Below are positions 58,898 to 64,000 of a stretch of DNA of 64,000 nucleotides, piece after piece; position 1 is the stretch's first letter; the number at the start of each line of letters is the position of its first letter. The DNA is taken from positions 1,116,001 through 1,180,000 of the forward strand of contig NZ_CP149822.1 of NCBI RefSeq assembly GCF_038396755.1. Reading direction: 5' to 3'. This stretch comes from Chitinophaga pollutisoli. Its GTDB lineage: Bacteria > Bacteroidota > Bacteroidia > Chitinophagales > Chitinophagaceae. A program made the position numbers and the translations under genes. The notes beneath the pieces are model-generated. The model made no database searches. It was not told the origin of the DNA and saw only the letters and a list, made by a program, of their open reading frames with translations.

Positions 58898-60004
58898 TCA
58901 GTTCAGTACTTCCGCCAGTTTCTTTTCCAACTCCTCCCCTCTCAGGTTCTTCCCGATGATCCGGCCCTGCGGATCGAGGAGGAAGTTGGCGGGGATGGAA
59001 CGGATGTCGTATTGGCGGGACACGGCGTTGTCCCACCAGTTCAGGTCGGAAACATGCGTCCAGGTGAGGTTGTCGTCGTGGATAGCTTTGAGCCATTTAT
59101 CCTTTTGCCCCTGGCGGTCGAGCGACACGCCCAGTACGGTGAAGTTTTTATCCTTGAATTGCTGGAAAGCCTTTACCACCGCCGGGTTCTCGTGGCGGCA
59201 AGGCACGCACCAGCTGGCCCAGAAATCGATCAGCACGTATTTGCCGCGGAAATCCCTCAGGGATACGGGTTTGTCCAGTGTATCGTTCTGCGTGAATTCA
59301 GGCGCGACTTTCCCGATGGCCGTTGCCTTGGCGGCTTCTATGCTATGCTGCATCTTCCGGGCCATTGCATTGTCTTTCGCGGCGGGCGACAGGGATTTGA
59401 GGCGCTTTTCCAGCTGGTCCATGTCTTTATTCCGCAGGTAGAACGACAACACCATGGCACTCACCGGCGACGCAGTATGGTCATCTACCCATTTCTCATA
59501 CACCAGGCGGGCAGCGGAATCCAGCCTGTTATATTCACCTTGCAGGGATTTCAGGCTCACCGTGTCTTTTACCCTGTACGCTTCGTTCATCTTCGCAGAA
59601 ACTTCCGCCCTTTTACGGAACAGGGGCAATGAATTCAGCGCCTGCAGCGTGTTGAGATCTTTCGCGTAGGCGGGTCCGGCAAATGCCAGATCCTTCAGCA
59701 AAGGCCCCTTCCCCGACACCTTCAGCGTTCCCGGTTCCAGGTAAAAGAACGTAGTGCCATACTGCGCCATCCGGTCATTGCCGGCGCTCAATATGTACAT
59801 ATCGCCTTCCGCGACTTTCGCCTGAATGCGGAATGCGCCGCTCCTGGCTACGGCGGAATCGGTGCCGCCGCTGCTGCTAAACGAACGGAGATAGATTTTC
59901 GTGTCGTCGGGCAGCCCTTTGATTTTTCCTTCCACAACCGCTTCCTGCGCCAGTACTGGCAATGCCAGCAGGCAACAGGCTACTATCTGACTGATTCTTT
60001 TCAT
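58898..60004 (-). CDS. secreted TlpA/ResA-like thioredoxin-fold protein with N-terminal DUF4369-like domain
   Basis: A 368-residue exported protein (signal to VLAQ, ~residue 20). The N-terminal ~110 residues resemble DUF4369 (VVEGKIKGLPDDTKIYLRSF, FFYLEPGTLKVSGKG), a helical middle part follows, and residues ~235-368 are an AhpC/TSA-redoxin domain with the active site FWASWCVPCRHENP (CxxC) and cis-Pro region SIPANFLLDPQGRIIGK. It probably reduces or exchanges disulfides in the periplasm. The adjacent gene encodes a protein of the same architecture; both follow a SusCD pair. Confidence 0.88.
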   Translation of the reverse strand: MKRISQIVACCLLALPVLAQEAVVEGKIKGLPDDTKIYLRSFSSSGGTDSAVARSGAFRIQAKVAEGDMYILSAGNDRMAQYGTTFFYLEPGTLKVSGKGPLLKDLAFAGPAYAKDLNTLQALNSLPLFRKRAEVSAKMNEAYRVKDTVSLKSLQGEYNRLDSAARLVYEKWVDDHTASPVSAMVLSFYLRNKDMDQLEKRLKSLSPAAKDNAMARKMQHSIEAAKATAIGKVAPEFTQNDTLDKPVSLRDFRGKYVLIDFWASWCVPCRHENPAVVKAFQQFKDKNFTVLGVSLDRQGQKDKWLKAIHDDNLTWTHVSDLNWWDNAVSRQYDIRSIPANFLLDPQGRIIGKNLRGEELEKKLAEVLN

Positions 60005-60028
60005 ATCGATGATTTTGCTGTGTTGAAA

Positions 60029-61186
60029 TTATTTGCCACCGAACACTTCCGCCAGTTGCGCGTCCATCTTCGCATCGTCGCGGTCGCCGCCTTCGAAGCG
60101 GCCGATGACCTTGCCTTGCGGATCAATGAGCACTTTAGTGGGCAGCGTGGCGATGCCGTACCGTTTGCTGATGTCTTTCGGGTTGAAGACGCCCGCCATG
60201 AGCTTCTCCCGGTCCAGCCCGCGGAGCACATGTTTCCACACGCCGATCTTGTCATCATTTACCGCCTTGCGCCAGGCGTCCGGTTTGGAATCGTCGTCAG
60301 ACACGCCCACGATCTCCAGGCCTTTGTCTTTATACGCCGCGTACAGCTTCAGCAGGTGCGGATTGCCTTTGCGGCAGGGCAGGCACCAGCTGGCCCAGAA
60401 ATCGAGCAGCACGTATTTGCCTTTGTAATCGGCGAGGTTGAAGGGCTGGCCGTTGATATCGGTCGTCGCGAAAACGAAGGCCTCCGTACCTGGCACGCCA
60501 ATCTTCCTGCGGGCCAGTTCGTCTCCGATCATCTTCGCGTCCTTATTGCGGATGGATTCGGGAAACTGCGCGTAATACGCCTCCAGCTTGTCTGTGGGCA
60601 TAGACATGGAATATCCACGCAGCAGAAACGCACTCAGGTAAGCGCCGGGGTGCTGGTCGATGTAAGCCATATCGATCTTTTCCATCGCGGCGTAATACGG
60701 CTTCAGGCCGGATTTGAACTCCTGCGCCTTGAAGTTGTCGATCTTATTGATGGAATCCAGCGATTTGAAAAATGGCTCCCATTCTTTTCTTATGGGCGCT
60801 TTCTGCGCCTGCACCTTGTTATAATCCGACTGCACCGCGCCACCGTCGACTTTCATCTTTTTAAATGCATTTTCCGAAACGGTGATGGTGGTTTTACCTG
60901 GCTCCAGGAAGAACCACTCGATATTCGGATCATCCATATTGCGGGACTGCAGGCGCCCGTTCAGGCTGGCGTATGCCGGTCCGCTCACCGCTCCCCTGAA
61001 GGCAAACCGCCCGTTTTTCACCGGCGTGCTGTCGTTAACATATTTGCCGTCGGCCCCGGGGTACCGGAGGTAAATCCAGGGCAGCTCACCGCCGGAGTAA
61101 TGCCCTTCCAGGGTAAACGCTCCCTGGGCTGAGGCTCCCAGGCAACTCCCCATGGCCGCCAGGGAAAGGAAAAGGATTTTCTTCAT
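60029..61186 (-). CDS. secreted TlpA/ResA-like thioredoxin-fold protein with N-terminal DUF4369-like domain
   Basis: A 385-residue paralogue of the next gene downstream. Signal to LGASAQ (~residue 20), DUF4369-like domain (FTLEGHYSGGELPWIYLRY, WFFLEPGKTTITVSENAF), helical middle, and a redoxin domain with FWASWCLPCRKGNP (CxxC) and LPTKVLIDPQGKVIGRFEGG. It lies 11 bases after the SusD stop, so it is co-transcribed. The ATG at 61186 begins the signal peptide; the frame extends upstream to 61240 without plausible coding. Confidence 0.88.
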   Translation of the reverse strand: MKKILFLSLAAMGSCLGASAQGAFTLEGHYSGGELPWIYLRYPGADGKYVNDSTPVKNGRFAFRGAVSGPAYASLNGRLQSRNMDDPNIEWFFLEPGKTTITVSENAFKKMKVDGGAVQSDYNKVQAQKAPIRKEWEPFFKSLDSINKIDNFKAQEFKSGLKPYYAAMEKIDMAYIDQHPGAYLSAFLLRGYSMSMPTDKLEAYYAQFPESIRNKDAKMIGDELARRKIGVPGTEAFVFATTDINGQPFNLADYKGKYVLLDFWASWCLPCRKGNPHLLKLYAAYKDKGLEIVGVSDDDSKPDAWRKAVNDDKIGVWKHVLRGLDREKLMAGVFNPKDISKRYGIATLPTKVLIDPQGKVIGRFEGGDRDDAKMDAQLAEVFGGK

Positions 61187-61196
61187 GGTTTTGATT

Positions 61197-62663
61197 TTAT
61201 TGTTCGTTTTGGGTAAGGTTCGGGTTACCGGTGATTTCATCTGAAGGGATACGCATGAGGATTTTCGGGTCCGTTGCCTGAACAGTCATCGCCCCGGAAT
61301 TCCCTGAAGCGTAATCGCGCACCATTGGCAGCCCGTTCCGGAAATAATCGTAGCTCACGTGCCCTTCGAACGCAAATTCTATCCGCCGTTGTTTCAATAT
61401 TTCGTTGAACAAAGGCTGCCCGGTGATATTGGAGGTATCCCCGATGCCGGCGCGACGCCGGATCACATTCAGGTCACTGAGCGCGGCGGCATTGTCGCCC
61501 GCTTTCACGGCGGCTTCCGCACGGTTCAGGTACATTTCCGCCAGGCGGAGGTAGCGGTATGGCGAAACGCTGTACAGCGATACGTAATTGATCAGGTATT
61601 TCACCGTGGCCAGCGAATCATCCGGCCATCCCGGCGTAACATTGCGCTTGTAAAACTGGCGGCGCAAATCCTGCGGCTGGATGAGGGCAAGCAGGTTCGG
61701 GGAAGGACGGTACAGCCCGCCCGTATAATTAATCTGCGAAGGCATGGCGAACAGATTGGCGATGAGGCCCTGGTGTTGCTGGGTATTGACCGCGAAGATG
61801 TCTTCCCGGTTCCCCGGCGCGTCGGTGCTGTAGTAACTGGTATACGCCGCATCCTGCAACAGTGTGTAACCGCCGTGGAGGATCACCGAATCCGCATACT
61901 CCCGCGCCTTTTTGTTGGCATTGGCTTCGGGGGATGCAAAAGTGCCGCCCATATACAGGTACACCCGCGACAGCAGCCCGAAAGCCGCGTACCGCGACGC
62001 ATAAGCGTTGCCGGCATTGGCTTTCAGCAGGGGAACCGCTTCGTTGAGGTCCGCCACCACCTGGTCGTACACCGCTTTCACCGTTGCGCGCGGCGGTGCG
62101 AACGCAGCGCCGTTGTTATCCGTCGTGATCAGCATCACACCGGGATTATTGCCACTGTTCTGGTAATACGGTTTGCCGTACAGGCGGATGAGATTGAAAT
62201 ACACGTACGCCCGGAGGAACAGCGCCTCGCCCTTCGCCTGCAGGATCACCGCGTTCGATTCCCCGGCTTTCACATTGGCGAGTATCTTGTTGATGAGCAA
62301 CGAAGCGTTGTAAGCTCCGCGCCAGTATTCGTAGGTATACGAAAGGTCTTTCTCCCCTGAATTCAGGTAGTTAAAAGCATTTGTATACCGGTTCACACCC
62401 GCATCGAGCGCCTTGATATTGTTGCCATGCGCTTCGCCGAAAAACACCTGCATGTCATTAAAGCTGAAACCGCTGTTGGTTACCGCCGCACCGGCAATCG
62501 CCGCATAGGCGCCGAATACCGCTTTGCGGAAACCTTCAGGCGTTGCAAACTGCTGCTCTTCATACGTTACGTTGTGTGGCCGGAGCTTGTCGAGCTCCTT
62601 GTTGCAGGCGCTGCCTGTTAACAAAAGCCCCGCCGCCGCGATATAATGGAAGATGGATTTCAT
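61197..62663 (-). CDS. SusD/RagB family outer-membrane lipoprotein
   Basis: A 488-residue lipoprotein (lipobox LLTGSACNK, Cys ~20) with KLRPHNVTYEEQQFATPEGF, helices GEALFLRAYVYFNLIRLYGK and AAFGLLSRVYLYMGGTFASP, and the C-terminal pattern NVIRRRAGIGD ... ILKQRRIEFAFEGHVSYDYFRNG. It partners the SusC that begins beyond the window and precedes two thioredoxin-like genes. ATG 62663 (MKSIFHYI) was preferred over 62672. The substrate is unknown. Confidence 0.92.
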   Translation of the reverse strand: MKSIFHYIAAAGLLLTGSACNKELDKLRPHNVTYEEQQFATPEGFRKAVFGAYAAIAGAAVTNSGFSFNDMQVFFGEAHGNNIKALDAGVNRYTNAFNYLNSGEKDLSYTYEYWRGAYNASLLINKILANVKAGESNAVILQAKGEALFLRAYVYFNLIRLYGKPYYQNSGNNPGVMLITTDNNGAAFAPPRATVKAVYDQVVADLNEAVPLLKANAGNAYASRYAAFGLLSRVYLYMGGTFASPEANANKKAREYADSVILHGGYTLLQDAAYTSYYSTDAPGNREDIFAVNTQQHQGLIANLFAMPSQINYTGGLYRPSPNLLALIQPQDLRRQFYKRNVTPGWPDDSLATVKYLINYVSLYSVSPYRYLRLAEMYLNRAEAAVKAGDNAAALSDLNVIRRRAGIGDTSNITGQPLFNEILKQRRIEFAFEGHVSYDYFRNGLPMVRDYASGNSGAMTVQATDPKILMRIPSDEITGNPNLTQNEQ

Positions 62664-62681
62664 ATGTCGCATTTTGATGGA

Positions 62682-64000
62682 TTAAAAACTTACGTTGATA
62701 CCTGCCAGGAACCTGCGGGGATTCGCGAACGATGTGCCCACACCGCTGTACGCCGTGCTGGATCCCAGGGACGCGCCTTCAGGATCCGCGCCCACGAAAT
62801 CCTTGTGCTTGATCACCGCCAGGTTGTCGCCGCTCAGGTAGGCCGACAGCTGCCGGATCTTCAGCTTGCGCAACATTGCATCGGGCACGTCGTACGACAA
62901 CCGCACGTTTCGCAGGCGCAGATGGCTCGCGTCGCCCCACAGGCGGGAAGAACGGTACGTCAAGGCGCTCCAGGCATTCGGGTTGGTACTGAACACATCC
63001 GGATAGTTCGCATCCGTGTCTCCTTTCCCCTGCCACAACCGCTGGTTGCTGCCGAACACCACGTTGTTGCGGCCCAGGCGCGGCGCGGTCGGCGACTGGA
63101 AATTATTCACCAGCGACATCATCACGTAGTTTCCATACTGGAACCACCACTCCGCACTCAACGTAAACCGCTTGTATTTAAACGTATTGGTAAAACCGCC
63201 GAAGAATTTCGGCGTAGCCGAGCCCACCGTTTCCCAGTTCGCCAGGTTAGTGGTGCTGCCAATGCCTTCCACTTCCACCGGCTTGCCCGAAGCATCGTAG
63301 TTGCGGTGGATCATATTGCCGTTTTCAGGATTGATGCCGATGTATGTGATCGCCTTGATCACGTTGATATCCTCCCCGATCTTGCGGTAATAGGCATTGG
63401 AATAGCTGTCGCGCAGGGAATCCTGGTAAAGGGCGGAGATGTGGTTTTTGTTGAAGCTGATATTGAAATTCGCATACCAGTTGAAGTCTTTCGTTTTCAC
63501 CACATGCGCATTCAGCATGATCTCCACGCCGCGGTTGATGATCTCCCCGATATTCTGGTATTGGCTCAGCGAACCCTGAGCGGACGTGAGGCTCACGTTC
63601 TGCAACAGGCCGGCGCTGCGCTTGCGGTAAATATCAGCTGTCAGGTCGATGCGGTTCCACAATCCCAGGTCCAGCCCAACGTTCGTGCTGTACATCGTTT
63701 CCCAGGAAATAACCGGGTTGGCCAGTTGGGAGATTGTTGAACCGATATTGGTGGTGGAACCGTAACGGCGCCCGTCGCTGTAAAATGTCGTATTCAGGTA
63801 ACCGTCGCCCAGGTCGCGGCCCGAGGTGCCGTACACCGCGCGGAGCTTCAGGTTGTTGATGGTTTTATTGTCTCTCAGAAACGCTTCGTTCGAAAGCAGC
63901 CAGCCGCCGCTGATGGAGTAGAAAGTACCGTAACGCTTGTCGCGCCCGAAGTTGGTGGTGGCATCGGAACGGACGGACGCCGCCGCGAAATACTTCTGGT
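62682..64000 (-). CDS. SusC-type TonB-dependent receptor, N-terminus beyond the window
   Basis: The last ~439 residues of a SusC barrel. Visible hallmarks: RYGTFYSISGGWLLSNEAF, LKLRAVYGTSGRDLGDGY, VISWETMYSTNVGLDLGLWN, ADIYRKRSAGLLQNVSLTS, GVEIMLNAH, and the end LSAYLSGDNLAVIKHKDF with RRFLAGINVSF, where the terminal aromatic is the usual outer-membrane signal. The frame is open to the window edge, with the signal, plug and TonB-box parts outside. Whether it carries an STN domain cannot be seen. It is 18 bases upstream of SusD. Confidence 0.92.
   Translation of the reverse strand, partial: QKYFAAASVRSDATTNFGRDKRYGTFYSISGGWLLSNEAFLRDNKTINNLKLRAVYGTSGRDLGDGYLNTTFYSDGRRYGSTTNIGSTISQLANPVISWETMYSTNVGLDLGLWNRIDLTADIYRKRSAGLLQNVSLTSAQGSLSQYQNIGEIINRGVEIMLNAHVVKTKDFNWYANFNISFNKNHISALYQDSLRDSYSNAYYRKIGEDINVIKAITYIGINPENGNMIHRNYDASGKPVEVEGIGSTTNLANWETVGSATPKFFGGFTNTFKYKRFTLSAEWWFQYGNYVMMSLVNNFQSPTAPRLGRNNVVFGSNQRLWQGKGDTDANYPDVFSTNPNAWSALTYRSSRLWGDASHLRLRNVRLSYDVPDAMLRKLKIRQLSAYLSGDNLAVIKHKDFVGADPEGASLGSSTAYSGVGTSFANPRRFLAGINVSF

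Overview
The window is from a Bacteroidota genome, most likely a Chitinophaga-like member of the Chitinophagaceae. The evidence is five SusC-type receptors (two of them cut by the window edges) each paired with SusD where the pair is visible, two ECF sigma/FecR cassettes, lipoprotein signals on the SusD-type proteins, promoters of the TAnnTTTG type, few Shine-Dalgarno sequences, and a fairly GC-rich coding sequence. No rRNA, CRISPR array, insertion sequence or phage gene was seen. Taxonomy is inferred from gene content only.

Layout. (1) 1-9832, minus strand: a mannoside-utilisation cluster with a secreted propeller-like protein, a GntR regulator, a ROK sugar kinase, a class I mannose-6-phosphate isomerase with an extra N-terminal domain, a GH92 alpha-mannosidase and the N-terminal part of a SusC receptor. 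A shared 18-bp element sits at the GntR and ROK starts. (2) 9935-20319, minus: ECF sigma, FecR, STN-type SusC and SusD, followed by a GldA-like ATPase and a GldF-GldG fusion. (3) 20320-25149: a 510-bp gap full of short inverted repeats; two Lrp/AsnC regulators, each divergent from a PLP enzyme (a cysteine desulfurase and a Cys/Met-metabolism enzyme); and between them a tRNA-shaped RNA with a very long variable arm and an abnormal anticodon loop, ending in a strong terminator. (4) 25180-46361: a roughly 20-kb minus-strand polysaccharide-utilisation locus read away from a divergent LacI regulator: SusC, SusD, DUF5017 lipoprotein, Na+/solute symporter, three large secreted paralogues of unknown function, an SGNH hydrolase, and an FAD-dependent oxidoreductase broken by a frameshift. 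The same paired GGGAA-N2-TTCCC operator lies at the lacI/susC promoter and again inside the locus. (5) 46490-57766, plus: a glycerophosphodiester phosphodiesterase, a decayed ORF, then ECF sigma, FecR, STN-type SusC, SusD, a secreted endonuclease/exonuclease/phosphatase and a BACON/DUF5689 lipoprotein. (6) 57832-64000, minus: a D-lactate-type dehydrogenase, two secreted thioredoxin-fold proteins, SusD and the C-terminal part of another SusC.

How it works together. In region 1, GH92 would release mannose, the ROK kinase would phosphorylate it and the isomerase would pass it to fructose-6-phosphate under GntR control. Region 4 looks like a complete sense-bind-import-degrade system, but none of its likely enzymes belongs to a family I can name apart from SGNH and the FAD oxidoreductase, so its substrate is unknown. 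The tRNA-like RNA and the region 4 locus are the two most promising candidates for undescribed biology.
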